This document shows, piece by piece, positions 44,310-53,743 of a stretch of DNA of 64,000 nt. Source of the stretch: Alphaproteobacteria bacterium (GTDB lineage Bacteria; Pseudomonadota; Alphaproteobacteria; Rs-D84); contig SUUQ01000001.1 of assembly GCA_015062445.1 (NCBI GenBank), positions 62,001 to 126,000 on the forward strand, written 5' to 3'. The notes beneath the pieces are model-generated. The model was not told where the DNA came from, did not search any database, and worked only from the letters and a program-made list of their open reading frames with translations. The translations under genes were made by a program, and so were the position numbers. How positions within the stretch are numbered: position 1 is the stretch's first letter; the number at the start of each line of letters is the position of its first letter.

Positions 44310-44921
44310 ATGATTAAGTTTTTGGGGCCTTGGTTTTGTTTGTTTTGGACAGTGACGGCGAATGCAGGTGACTGTCTGGAATATAAAAATATACCACGTA
44401 TTATTATTAATGTTCCAGACTGGGAAAAAACAGTCGTTCAGCCAATTCAACCATTGAATCTGTATCATGGTAATGTCGTGGCAACCTTGGTCGAAAATCT
44501 GGAAATTATCACAGATGTTAAAAAAATTGACGATGGGTTTTGCGTGGCACTGAAAACAGTCAACGCAGAAATAGGATATAATCAGTTTGATGTGCAAATC
44601 GATATCAGACATAAACCAAATTCGTGCCAGTATAATGCTGTGCTGGAACATGAAGATAAGCATATTAATACATATCTGAAGGTGGTCGATAATCACAAAG
44701 TAGACTTGCACAAGGCGGTATATACGGCGGCAGATTCTGTTATGCCAGTGTTTGTAAAATCACAGGATGACGTTGATGTAATTGTTAATCAAATGCATGA
44801 TAGCATAATTATGCACCCAGACTTTGTGCTGATTAAACAAAAAATTCATGCCGCAGAAGAAATTGAAAACAAACAGGTAGATGTGCTGGAAACAGGGGCA
44901 GACCTGAAAAAATGTGGGTAA
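44310..44921 (+). CDS. Secreted protein with an HExxH motif, possible metalloprotease
   Basis: 203 residues with a signal peptide ending near ANAG. The sequence NAVLEHEDKHINTYLKVV contains HEDKH, a zinc-protease type HExxH, in a helix-like context. Cysteines are scattered (DCLEY, GFCVAL, NSCQY) and may form disulfides in the periplasm. It follows virB4 by 17 nt, so it may be a secretion-system accessory. A DUF922-like fold is possible; not confirmed. Confidence 0.6.
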   Translation: MIKFLGPWFCLFWTVTANAGDCLEYKNIPRIIINVPDWEKTVVQPIQPLNLYHGNVVATLVENLEIITDVKKIDDGFCVALKTVNAEIGYNQFDVQIDIRHKPNSCQYNAVLEHEDKHINTYLKVVDNHKVDLHKAVYTAADSVMPVFVKSQDDVDVIVNQMHDSIIMHPDFVLIKQKIHAAEEIENKQVDVLETGADLKKCG

Positions 44922-44947
44922 AATTTTCGCTGCGGTGGGGCAGGTTT

Positions 44948-45535
44948 TTAAAATGTGTATCGTATCCCAATCGAAAATTCGGACATGTTATTGAACAGTT
45001 CACTGGATAATGGGGTATATTGATACTGAAGCAGGCCAGATATATTGTCGCCAGGAAATGTGTATAAGATGCCAATGCCAAATCGACTGCTTACATTGTT
45101 GTCAGATGTGGTTAAAGATGTTTCTAAAAATGGTTCAATGTATTCGTATTTGTTATAAACCTTGTAATTGGCAATGCCAAATGATGTGAAAAAATCAAAG
45201 TTTCTAGATACTGGGTAATAACCAAATATGTCAAAGCCATAACCCATATAATAAACTTCGTGGTCAAGGGTGCTGAATGAATCAATCATGCTGAGGTTGT
45301 TTGTGGACGAGTGGGTAAAAAATAACTCGACCCCGAAATTGTGACCAATGCGGGCACCGGCATTTATGGTCGCAGAATAGTATGTGTCGTCCAGGTCCGT
45401 TTCATAGGTATAATCAGATATATTTACCCCTGCATCAATGCCAATATAGGGACGAAAATTTGATGCGTTTGTATAGATGCCTGCGTTTGCAGACATTGTA
45501 AACATAATCGCAAATATTGTAAATGTTTGTTTCAT
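44948..45535 (-). CDS. Outer-membrane beta-barrel protein
   Basis: 195 residues: signal peptide ending SANAG, then alternating amphipathic strands rich in Tyr, Phe and Gly (GIDAGVNISDYTYETD, NAGARIGHNFGVELFFTH). The chain ends with a final strand SEFSIGIRYTF, whose terminal Phe is the BamA recognition signal. Size suggests an eight-stranded barrel of OmpA/OmpX type. Function unknown. Confidence 0.82.
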   Translation of the reverse strand: MKQTFTIFAIMFTMSANAGIYTNASNFRPYIGIDAGVNISDYTYETDLDDTYYSATINAGARIGHNFGVELFFTHSSTNNLSMIDSFSTLDHEVYYMGYGFDIFGYYPVSRNFDFFTSFGIANYKVYNKYEYIEPFLETSLTTSDNNVSSRFGIGILYTFPGDNISGLLQYQYTPLSSELFNNMSEFSIGIRYTF

Positions 45536-45613
45536 TTGTATTCCGTGTCTTGGTACGTATTAACATTAATAAAAATAATATTCTGCCGCAACAGGATTAT
45601 GATTTTTTAAATG

Positions 45614-45645
45614 TAAAAAACTACCCCGATTGGGGTAGTTTTATT
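45614..45645. terminator. Terminator downstream of tRNA-fMet
   Basis: CTACCCC GATT GGGGTAG with T runs on both strands. Confidence 0.8.
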
Positions 45646-45650
45646 AAAAC

Positions 45651-45727
<77 letters not shown>

Positions 45728-45740
45728 ATAAGGTGTGTGT

Positions 45741-45768
45741 ATTATATACTATTTTCGCAAATAGTCAA
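45741..45768 (-). promoter_or_regulatory. Promoter of tRNA-fMet
   Basis: TTGACT, 16 nt, TATAAT on the minus strand. Confidence 0.6.
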
Positions 45769-45883
45769 ATAAAAAAATTGTGTTTCTGTGTAGGGGGGGC
45801 TTTTGTTAGTACTGTCTTGAATTGTTTGGATTTTGTTGCTAACATGTTCCACGGCATATGTTAAGAAAATATAGGGTTTTGTC

Positions 45884-46681
45884 GTGATTCATAATAAAAC
45901 GTTCAGAAAATGGTGGAAAAAATTCTGGCAGCCAATACTGGGACTGGGGATTTTTCAATGGGTTGTTGCAATTTTTATGGCAATCCCAATCTGGTTTACT
46001 TATTTCACATCAAAAAAAGTAATTTCAAATATTGATGTGTTTTATAAATATCGTAAAAAACCCGCAATTTTTGTGTTTTGGCATGGACGTAGTTTGATGT
46101 TGAGCCCCATTATCTGTTTGGGGGGAATGCGGGCATATGCCGTGGCCAGTCGTCATAAAGATGGACGGATGATGGCAAAACTGCAACATTTGTTCGGATT
46201 GCGGGCGATTTATGGGTCTTCGTCCAAGGGCGGGGTGTCTGTGTTGCGTGAGGGACTGCGTGTGTTGCAGCAGGGGGATCATGGAATTTGTATGTCGCCA
46301 GATGGCCCAGGTGGACCGTCGCTGCGTGTGCAAGATGGCGCACTGTATTTCGCAAAAATGAGTGGCGCACCAATTATTCCTGTTTGCTATACCGCATCAA
46401 AAGCATGGATTCAAGATAGGTGGGATAGGTATTTGCTGGCATTGCCTTTTTCAAAAATTGTGTGCAATGTGGGAAATCCTGTGTTCGTACCTAAAAAGGC
46501 AACACATGAAGAATTTGAATGTATCAGACAAAGCTTGGAAGATTTTATGGTTAAACAAATGCGGGAACTGGATGCGGAATTTGGTCTGCCGGTGATAGAA
46601 CAGGATTTGACAGCATCAGAATTCAAAAGAAAAAAACGTGAGGCGGCGGCTGCAAAAAAACAACAGAAAAAAAGGAAGTAA
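45884..46681 (+). CDS. DUF374/LpxL-like lysophospholipid acyltransferase
   Basis: 265 residues from a GTG start. A membrane segment (about 20-42) is followed by the acyltransferase-like core: FWHGRSLMLSP, ASRHKDGRMMAKL and SPDGPGGPSLRVQDGALYFA with SGAPIIPV. These are the conserved blocks of DUF374. The C terminus is extremely Lys/Ala rich. The next two genes make lipid A, so a role in lipopolysaccharide acylation or transport is likely. Confidence 0.85.
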   Translation: MIHNKTFRKWWKKFWQPILGLGIFQWVVAIFMAIPIWFTYFTSKKVISNIDVFYKYRKKPAIFVFWHGRSLMLSPIICLGGMRAYAVASRHKDGRMMAKLQHLFGLRAIYGSSSKGGVSVLREGLRVLQQGDHGICMSPDGPGGPSLRVQDGALYFAKMSGAPIIPVCYTASKAWIQDRWDRYLLALPFSKIVCNVGNPVFVPKKATHEEFECIRQSLEDFMVKQMRELDAEFGLPVIEQDLTASEFKRKKREAAAAKKQQKKRK

Positions 46682-46684
46682 ATA

Positions 46685-47587
46685 ATGAAAACACCATGGT
46701 GGTTTTTATCAAAAAATCCAGTCGCAATTTTGTTGGTGCCTGTGTCGTGGATTTATTTTGGTATCAGTCAAATTGTCTTTCATTTCAGAAAGCTGAAACC
46801 AATTAAATCAAAACGTAAAATTATTTGTGTGGGAAATGTACTGGCCGGAGGGGTCGGAAAAACACCTGTTGTGCGACAAATCGCAGGACGTTTGGGGGTG
46901 CCAATCGTTATGCGGGGGTATAAAAAAAATAAAAAAACAGGCGATATTGGTGATGAAGCGACTATGCTGAGTCGGGCAGGGTTGACAGTGCATGTAGGGG
47001 ATAGAAAGTCAAATATCTTGTTGTTGAACAGGCAAGATGATAATTCGCCAATCGTTATGGATGATGGTTTGCAAAACCCAACAATCAAAAAAGATATTTC
47101 AATTGTTGTGTTTGACGAAAGTCTGGGGGTGGGAAATGGATTTTTGCTGCCGGCGGGGCCGTTAAGGGTGCCAAAAAGGTTCGTTAGTCGTGCAGATGCA
47201 ATTATTGTCATCAAAAATAAAAAAAGTAAAAAAAGTTTTAATCTGCCTGTGGGGGTGCCTGTGTTTTATGCAGAAAATCAAACTGTGTCGCCATATGATG
47301 AAAATCAAAAACTGGTCGCATTTGCAGGTATTGGATATCCAAAAAAGTTCTTTGGGGCATTGAAAAATGTTGTCGCACGGCGTGGATTCCCAGACCACTA
47401 TCAATATACAAATGAAGATTTAGAAAAATTGCTGATGCTGGCAAAAAAGAAAAATGCAAAACTGATTACAACAGAAAAAGACTGGGTAAGATTAACACCG
47501 CAAATGCAAGATCAAATTAAATATGCAAAACTGGAAACAGTGATTGATGGACTGTTTTGGGATTGGCTGAAGGAGAAATTAAAATGA
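46685..47587 (+). CDS. lpxK: Tetraacyldisaccharide 4'-kinase
   Basis: Phosphorylates the lipid A disaccharide. 300 residues with an N-terminal membrane-associated helix. The P loop is NVLAGGVGKTPVV near residue 56, VMDDGLQNP carries the DDG catalytic segment, and TEKDWVRL is the C-terminal signature. Overlaps lpxC by 4 nt. Confidence 0.94.
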   Translation: MKTPWWFLSKNPVAILLVPVSWIYFGISQIVFHFRKLKPIKSKRKIICVGNVLAGGVGKTPVVRQIAGRLGVPIVMRGYKKNKKTGDIGDEATMLSRAGLTVHVGDRKSNILLLNRQDDNSPIVMDDGLQNPTIKKDISIVVFDESLGVGNGFLLPAGPLRVPKRFVSRADAIIVIKNKKSKKSFNLPVGVPVFYAENQTVSPYDENQKLVAFAGIGYPKKFFGALKNVVARRGFPDHYQYTNEDLEKLLMLAKKKNAKLITTEKDWVRLTPQMQDQIKYAKLETVIDGLFWDWLKEKLK

Positions 47588-48525
47588 CGACTGTTTTGAA
47601 AAATGTTAATATCACTGGGGTGGGAATTCATTCGGGAACACAGGTTAATGTTACTGTTATGCCAACCGATAAAAATGGTATTTGGTTTCGCAGAACTGAT
47701 ATAAATCCATCAGATTTAATCGCAGCATCGTGGAATAATGTAGGTGAAGCAAAATTGCGAAATACAACAATCGGTAAATTAAATGCAGAACATGTTCAGA
47801 CAATAGAACATCTGATGGCGGCACTGTTTATCGTTGGTGTCGATAGTGCAATTATTGATATTGATGGACCAGAAACACCAATACTGGATGGCAGTGCAGC
47901 ACAATTTATCGATATGTTCAGACAGGCAGGGGTAACAAATGGTAATCTGAAAAAGATTGTTGTAAAACAGCCAGTTATTGTTAATGCAACAGAAATATTG
48001 AAGCAGCTGCCGTGGTGGGTGCGTGTAAAATTGGCAATCATTAACAAAATCGCAGGTAGAAAAAGCGATGGATTTGTTAAACTGGTGCCAAATGGTGGGC
48101 AGGGATTAAGAATCAATGCAACACTGGTATATCCAGAAAAAATAATAGGAAAACAGTCTTGTTCTTATTTTTATGACGGGTCAGAAAAGTCAATTAGTGA
48201 TTTTATTGATAACTTTGCACGGGCCAGAACCTTTGGTAAGTTTTCCGAGTGGGAATATCTGAAAAAACATGGCATGGGACGGGGGGCAAATGAAAATAAT
48301 GTTATCGCACTGAATGATGCAGGTGATGGGACGTTGAATAAAACAATCTGGCCAGATGAATTTGTTAGACATAAAATTATTGATGCAGTCGGTGATATGT
48401 TTACCAGTGGTGGTATAATCTGTGGCGATTTAATATCATACAAGGGCAGTCATGCAATGAATAATGAAGTGCTGAAAAAGTTGTTCAGTGATGAAAAGAA
48501 TTATGATATAATTGATGCAGAATAA
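47584..48525 (+). CDS. lpxC: UDP-3-O-acyl-N-acetylglucosamine deacetylase
   Basis: Committed zinc-dependent step of lipid A synthesis. 313 residues from the ATG at 47584, preceded by AAGGAGA. Zinc and catalytic motifs: GVGIHSG, EHLMAAL, DGPETPILDGSA, RHKIIDAVGDM and SHAMNNEVL. Grouping lpxK with lpxC departs from the usual ftsZ-lpxC order. Confidence 0.96.
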   Translation: MTTVLKNVNITGVGIHSGTQVNVTVMPTDKNGIWFRRTDINPSDLIAASWNNVGEAKLRNTTIGKLNAEHVQTIEHLMAALFIVGVDSAIIDIDGPETPILDGSAAQFIDMFRQAGVTNGNLKKIVVKQPVIVNATEILKQLPWWVRVKLAIINKIAGRKSDGFVKLVPNGGQGLRINATLVYPEKIIGKQSCSYFYDGSEKSISDFIDNFARARTFGKFSEWEYLKKHGMGRGANENNVIALNDAGDGTLNKTIWPDEFVRHKIIDAVGDMFTSGGIICGDLISYKGSHAMNNEVLKKLFSDEKNYDIIDAE

Positions 48526-48540
48526 AAAAAGAAGGATGTT

Positions 48541-48957
48541 ATGAAAAAGTTTTTCGCAATCTTTGCAGTTCTGTTTTCGGTCGTGGCATGCGGCGGTATG
48601 ATTAAAAATGAAAATGGCAGTCAGTATCTGGTTCAGTTAGAAGCAGAACCAATCGGATGTACGTTCTTGTATAAACTGGAATCAGAAGTGTCTGTTTATG
48701 ATGTCGATGATGCACGCAGATATCTGGAAAATCGTATAGTTGACCAGGCAAGACCAGGAAATGCGTATTGGATTACCAGTCAAAGAACAAAACCAAATGA
48801 ATGGGTGATATTTGGACCAGAACGGGCGTTCGTATTGGTGGCAAATGTTTATGATTGTCCACATCCAAATAATGTGCGTACTGCAAAAGATGGCGGACCA
48901 CAGACCGTGTCGGTGCCAAATGTTTATCAGGGATGTACGTATGGTACATGCTATTAA
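48541..48957 (+). CDS. Small lipoprotein of unknown function
   Basis: 138 residues. Signal sequence with lipobox VVAC (lipidated Cys near 17). The mature part has a conserved-looking alpha/beta core (VQLEAEPIGCTFLYKLESEV, DDARRYLENRIVDQARPGNAYWI) and several Cys near the end. It somewhat resembles DUF4156/RcsF-like lipoproteins (the C-x-FL opening), but I cannot confirm this. Follows lpxC by 15 nt and ends at a terminator. Confidence 0.65.
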   Translation: MKKFFAIFAVLFSVVACGGMIKNENGSQYLVQLEAEPIGCTFLYKLESEVSVYDVDDARRYLENRIVDQARPGNAYWITSQRTKPNEWVIFGPERAFVLVANVYDCPHPNNVRTAKDGGPQTVSVPNVYQGCTYGTCY

Positions 48958-48960
48958 TAA

Positions 48961-48990
48961 AACAGCCCACCAAATGGTGGGTGTTTTTTT
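48961..48990 (+). terminator. Terminator after the lipoprotein gene
   Basis: CCCACCA AA TGGTGGG followed by TGTTTTTTT. Confidence 0.8.
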
Positions 48991-49018
48991 GCAGTTTGAT
49001 GTGCGCAGTTAAAGTGTT

Positions 49019-49048
49019 TGCGTTGTTTTGGGGTTTTGTGTTATAATT
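49019..49048 (+). promoter_or_regulatory. Promoter of the pil operon
   Basis: TTGCGT, 18 nt, TATAAT. Confidence 0.5.
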
Positions 49049-49078
49049 ATTCACAGAATATTCAGAGAGAGAAAATTA

Positions 49079-50347
49079 TTGGCCAGTCAAACTATATCAG
49101 TTAATCGAAAAAAATATGCAGTGGGGTTGTTTTGGCAGCCCATTGCATCTGGTTTTGCTGCACGTAATTATGCACGGGCATTGGCACGTAATATCGATAG
49201 AAAGTTAAACCTGTATACAGAATACAGGGCGATGGTCGGTCTGGGGGCAGGCAGATTCGGACAGCGGTCGGGTATTGTGGCGGCGGCGGCCGAGGTTATG
49301 GAAAGCTTTTCAGAATATACATCTTTCTTGGCGGTGTTTCGGGTGGATAAGGTTTTCTATCTGGTGGCGGCACGTAATGGGGTGATTCTGGCAGACCAGG
49401 TGTTTGAGTCAGAAGATGCAGCACGTAATGAATATGTAAAACTGTCTGAAATCCCAGACTGGGGGGCTTTCTTTGCACCGGGGGAATGGGGAATGCCACG
49501 GGCCGCAGAAAGAAATCTGGCAGATTTGCTGACCGGGCATTCACATGCAACATTGCATGCAATCAGTCGATTTGGGACAGGTATGGTGTCTGTGATTTTA
49601 ATCGGGCTGTTTGTTGTTGGATTGGGGGCGATATTTTGGGATTCTGTGCGGCAGGCATTCAGTCCCAAACCACAAATAAATGAATTGAGTCCAGAACTGG
49701 CGGCGGAATATCATAAAAGAATAGAAGAAAAAAATAAAGAACTGGATGTGCAGTTCGATATAGAAAAAGTCGCACCAGCAGAACCAATCGTGATGCCGTA
49801 TGAATTGTTGCCAGATGTTTCGCAACGTGCAAAATTATGCTATCAGGCGATGGGATTTCTGATGCAGCCAATTCCAGGATGGAACCAAATTTGGGTCGAA
49901 TGTGGCGAAGATGTTGCAACAGTAGAATTAAAACGAAGCTTTGGTACGTTGGGGGATTTTTATGCAGTGGCAACAGAACTGATGCCGGGGGCATTGGTTC
50001 AAGAAATTAATGATGATACACTGCGGATTCAGGCAACGTTGCCGCAGCTGGATGTGGTGGCATCACAAGATGAGCGGGATGTGGACAGTGTCGTGCGTGA
50101 CGTTGTAACAGCATTCCAAGAAATTGATACTGATGTCAGTACAAATGTTGTTTTTGATACACTGACCAATGGGGTGGATGTCGCAAATGTCAACCTGGTC
50201 GAGGTAGAGGTGGAATCAAAACTGGTGCCAATGCAATTGATGCAGATTTTTCAACAAAAAGAATTTGGCGGCGTGTATATGATGCGGTGTGCATGGGATG
50301 TGCGGTCGCGTTCCTGGAACTATGAGGTGATAATCTATGCAAAATAA
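49079..50347 (+). CDS. pilO: Type IVb pilus accessory protein PilO (PilO2 family)
   Basis: 422 residues starting at TTG 49079 after GAGAGAG; the first ATG in this frame is too far upstream and unsupported. The N-terminal actin-like region has the family-typical VNRKKYAVGLFWQP start. One membrane segment lies near 180-200 (SVILIGLFVVGLGAIFW), and a periplasmic domain follows. In plasmid R64-type thin pili this protein links the ATPase to the periplasmic machinery. Overlaps pilP by 11 nt. Confidence 0.8.
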   Translation: MASQTISVNRKKYAVGLFWQPIASGFAARNYARALARNIDRKLNLYTEYRAMVGLGAGRFGQRSGIVAAAAEVMESFSEYTSFLAVFRVDKVFYLVAARNGVILADQVFESEDAARNEYVKLSEIPDWGAFFAPGEWGMPRAAERNLADLLTGHSHATLHAISRFGTGMVSVILIGLFVVGLGAIFWDSVRQAFSPKPQINELSPELAAEYHKRIEEKNKELDVQFDIEKVAPAEPIVMPYELLPDVSQRAKLCYQAMGFLMQPIPGWNQIWVECGEDVATVELKRSFGTLGDFYAVATELMPGALVQEINDDTLRIQATLPQLDVVASQDERDVDSVVRDVVTAFQEIDTDVSTNVVFDTLTNGVDVANVNLVEVEVESKLVPMQLMQIFQQKEFGGVYMMRCAWDVRSRSWNYEVIIYAK

Positions 50348-51023
50348 AAAAATGTTCGTGTTTGGGATGGTTTTGTCTGTGCTGTGTGTGGCAGGTAACG
50401 CACGTGCCGATGAATTAATAGAAGATGTTCAAATCGATGTTGAACAGGTTGATGATGTGTCCGCAGATGCAGTCGCAGCATATCAAGTTGAAGGTTCATT
50501 GTTTCAGCAAATCACAGAACTGGAACAAGAAAAAGTCTTGATGCAGCTGGAAAAAGAACGGGCCCAGTTGGATTTAGAACTGGATAGATTGGCGGCAGAA
50601 AAAATAAAACTGCATATGGAAATTGATACCTTGTCTGGACGTGCAGAACAACAACAACAGGAAATCGAAACACAAAAAGCAAAACTGGAGGCAGAGGCCG
50701 CACGTATCGAACGTGAAAAAGAATCTTGGCTGGCCGATGCAGAAAGAAAAGCAACATTGGCATCGAAATCTTTGTCGTATTCGCAACAAGAAGAAGCGCC
50801 ACAGGTCGATATTACAAAAAAATACAGATTGGTTAATGTTGTTGGGGCAGGTGCACAACTGCAGGCAACAGTCGAAGATCTAGACAGTGGACAAAGCAGA
50901 CGTATCAGTGTGGGACGTGATTTAGATGGATTTACGGTAAAGTCGATTTCACTGTATGATGGGGTTGTCTTTGTCGGACCAGATGGTGTCACACAAACAC
51001 TGAATGTCAGTAATGGGAAATAA
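50337..51023 (+). CDS. pilP: Type IVb pilus periplasmic protein PilP
   Basis: 228 residues: signal peptide ending near ARAD, a long coiled coil (about 60-145, rich in E, K, L and Q), and a C-terminal beta domain with YRLVNVVGAGAQLQATVED that fits PilP. Position between pilO and pilQ supports it. Confidence 0.78.
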   Translation: MQNKKMFVFGMVLSVLCVAGNARADELIEDVQIDVEQVDDVSADAVAAYQVEGSLFQQITELEQEKVLMQLEKERAQLDLELDRLAAEKIKLHMEIDTLSGRAEQQQQEIETQKAKLEAEAARIEREKESWLADAERKATLASKSLSYSQQEEAPQVDITKKYRLVNVVGAGAQLQATVEDLDSGQSRRISVGRDLDGFTVKSISLYDGVVFVGPDGVTQTLNVSNGK

Positions 51024-51029
51024 TTAAAA

Positions 51030-52667
51030 ATGGATAATACAGAAAAAGATATCTTGGGAAATCTGAATGTGGATGGCCAACTGTCGATTCCAGTGGGGCT
51101 GGAAAATGCAGAGTCCAAAGATATTATCGATTATTTGTTTTCAAATGGAAATCGACTGCTGACCGTGACAGGGGCGATGTTCGAACTGCCACGTGATACG
51201 CAGAGTATTGTTGCATACTTTTCAGGTGGTGAAATTATTATTTCCAGAACACACAGGTATGATGGACGGGTGTTGGCATTTGTTGAACTGCTGAAAAAAC
51301 GTGGGAAAAAAATCCGGGAACCATTTTATTCAGACCTGGGGTTGGTGGCGAATATTTACAAGTCTTATGAATTAAAACTGGGGGCAGGGGGACGTGCCAG
51401 AACAGATTTTGATAACCAAATGCAAAAGGACTTTGTTGATATTATCGCCAAGGCCGCATCGCAAAAGGTATCTGACGTTCATATAGAGGTTGCAGACCAA
51501 ACAACAATTTTCTTTCGTATAGATGGTAGTATGCAACCTGTACTGGAATATAATTCACAGTGGGGGGAATCGTTTGTGCGTGCAGCATTTGCATCGTCTG
51601 ATATGTCAAATGCAAACTATGCACAAAATGAATATCAGTCAGCACAAAAAGATGGACGCACACCATTGCGTGGAACCAAGGATTTATATCTGCCAAGTGG
51701 GGTGCTGGCGGTGCGTATGCAGTTTAACCCAATCGCATTCGGCAGCAGATATGTGGTTATGCGTCTGTTGTATGATAATCCGTCCGAAGGTATTAAGACA
51801 GAACAAGAATTTGGACCGTATGAGCAAAAAATGCTGGCACGTATGCGGTCGTTCCCAACAGGATTGGTTATTGTCGCAGGTCCAACCAGTTCAGGTAAAT
51901 CAACGACACTGGTGCGGAATATGTCACTGATGCTGAAAGAAAGAAATTATGAAATTAACCTGATTACAGTGGAAAATCCGGTTGAACAGAAAATATTCGG
52001 CGCACGACAGATGCCGGTCGTTAATACAACAAACGAAGAACAACGTGAAGAAAAATATGTCGAAGCACTGGCGGCGGCACTGCGAAGTGACCCGGATACG
52101 TTGATGGTGGGGGAAATTCGTACGTTGGCAGCGGCTGAACTGACTGTGCGGGGGGCATTGTCTGGACATAATGTGTGGACAACACTGCATGCGAATTCTG
52201 CAATGGCGGCACTGACCAGATTATTAGACCTGGGGGTCGAACCGTTTAAGTTAAAAGAAGAAACTTTGATGCGGGGACTGGTGTCAATGCGGTTGTTCAA
52301 AAAACTGTGTCCGTATTGTCGGGAACGGTTGATTAATCACCCAGAACGTGGCGAATATAAACGTATGATGGATATGTATGGTGAACTGGGGGTAAATCAG
52401 GCATTTGTCCGGGGACTGGGGTGTTCACACTGCAAAGGTACAGGAACAATCGGACGTATCAAAGCAGGGGAAATTATTATCACAAACAGTGAATTTTTAA
52501 GATTGGCACTGGCGGGGGATACAGACGGGGCAATTCGATACTGGTTAGAAGAATTAAATGGCAGAACGTTAAAAGAAGCGGCGGCGGCACTGGTTCTGCA
52601 GGGAATTATCGGGGTCGATGAACTGGAACGATGGGTCGGACATGTGGATGAACCTGGGGCATACTGA
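51030..52667 (+). CDS. pilQ: Type IVb pilus assembly ATPase (PilQ of the thin-pilus type; GspE/PilB/PilT superfamily)
   Basis: 545 residues. Walker A GPTSSGKSTT near 286; Walker B LMVGEIRTLAAAE; His box TTLHANSAMAALTRLLDLG. A tetracysteine zinc motif (CPYCRERL ... GCSHCKGTG) is diagnostic of assembly ATPases. Hexameric motor at the inner membrane. Stop overlaps the pilR start. Confidence 0.93.
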   Translation: MDNTEKDILGNLNVDGQLSIPVGLENAESKDIIDYLFSNGNRLLTVTGAMFELPRDTQSIVAYFSGGEIIISRTHRYDGRVLAFVELLKKRGKKIREPFYSDLGLVANIYKSYELKLGAGGRARTDFDNQMQKDFVDIIAKAASQKVSDVHIEVADQTTIFFRIDGSMQPVLEYNSQWGESFVRAAFASSDMSNANYAQNEYQSAQKDGRTPLRGTKDLYLPSGVLAVRMQFNPIAFGSRYVVMRLLYDNPSEGIKTEQEFGPYEQKMLARMRSFPTGLVIVAGPTSSGKSTTLVRNMSLMLKERNYEINLITVENPVEQKIFGARQMPVVNTTNEEQREEKYVEALAAALRSDPDTLMVGEIRTLAAAELTVRGALSGHNVWTTLHANSAMAALTRLLDLGVEPFKLKEETLMRGLVSMRLFKKLCPYCRERLINHPERGEYKRMMDMYGELGVNQAFVRGLGCSHCKGTGTIGRIKAGEIIITNSEFLRLALAGDTDGAIRYWLEELNGRTLKEAAAALVLQGIIGVDELERWVGHVDEPGAY

Positions 52668-53740
52668 TGTTAAATAAATTGGAATTATTGTATGCAAAGT
52701 TAATGTTTCGGACAAATACCGAAAAACGTATGGCCATCTGTCGCAAGTTGGCATCGCTGTTGCGTAATGACTTTACACTGATTGATGCGCTGGAACGACT
52801 GGAAATGGTCGAATCAAAAAATGGAAAAAAACCAAACGAACCATTTGCAATCGTTATGCGAGAATGGCAAAAAAATCTGGAACGTGGTATGACTTTTTCC
52901 GAGGCAACACGTGGTTGGGTGCCACCAGAAGAAACCCTGTTGGTGACCAGTGGTAATCTGTCAAATCTGGTTGTGGCACTGGAAAATGTTGGGCGGGTCG
53001 TTGATGGGACACAACGTATCAGACGTGCAATGACAGGGGCAATCGCATATCCACTGTTTTTGTTGCTGTTGACGTTCGCAATTATTATGATGGTGGGAAT
53101 TTATCTGGTGCCGCCATTGATGGATGTCGCAACGACAAATATCGTTTGGACAGGAACTGCAAAGTCGCTGATTGTGTTGTCGGATTGGGCAAATGAATAC
53201 TGGTATAGTTTCTTGATTGGTTTTGCAGGTGTTGTAGGGGTTATATGGCTAAGCTTGCCAAATTGGACCGGACGTATGCGGACAGTTGCAGATAATCTGC
53301 CCCCGTGGAGTGTGTATAAAATTCAGGTTTCGGTCGGCTGGTTGATGAGTTTGGCGGCCATGGTCGGGGCAGGGGTCACAATACCAGATGCAATGCGGAT
53401 GTTGGCAGATAATGCAAACAGGTATTTGCGTAATATCCTGGAAAAAGCACTGCGATTTGTCGCAAATGGTGAAAATCTGGGGCGGGCCCTGGAACATACA
53501 AAAAGCAATTTCCCAGATTCTGAAATTATCGGCGATTTGACAATTTATGCAGATATGAATGGTTTTGAAGAAAACTTGAACCAGGTTGCCAATGATTATC
53601 TGAACGAGTCTGTTCGTAAAATGGAAAAAATATCCAACATCATGAACAGTCTGGGGATTTTGTTAGTGTCGTTGATAATCGCCTGGGTGGTGTTTGGTAC
53701 GTTCCAGATGCAGGAACAAATCACAGCTGTCCTATCATAA
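52667..53740 (+). CDS. pilR: Type IV pilus inner-membrane platform protein (PilR/GspF family)
   Basis: 357 residues. Two T2SSF repeats: RKLASLLRNDFTLIDALERL near the start and LAAMVGAGVTIPDAMRMLADN in the second half. Three to four membrane segments include the final one, ILLVSLIIAWVVFGTFQM. In R64-type clusters the prepilin gene pilS follows; here a repeat array follows instead. Confidence 0.9.
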   Translation: MLNKLELLYAKLMFRTNTEKRMAICRKLASLLRNDFTLIDALERLEMVESKNGKKPNEPFAIVMREWQKNLERGMTFSEATRGWVPPEETLLVTSGNLSNLVVALENVGRVVDGTQRIRRAMTGAIAYPLFLLLLTFAIIMMVGIYLVPPLMDVATTNIVWTGTAKSLIVLSDWANEYWYSFLIGFAGVVGVIWLSLPNWTGRMRTVADNLPPWSVYKIQVSVGWLMSLAAMVGAGVTIPDAMRMLADNANRYLRNILEKALRFVANGENLGRALEHTKSNFPDSEIIGDLTIYADMNGFEENLNQVANDYLNESVRKMEKISNIMNSLGILLVSLIIAWVVFGTFQMQEQITAVLS

Positions 53741-53743
53741 AAA

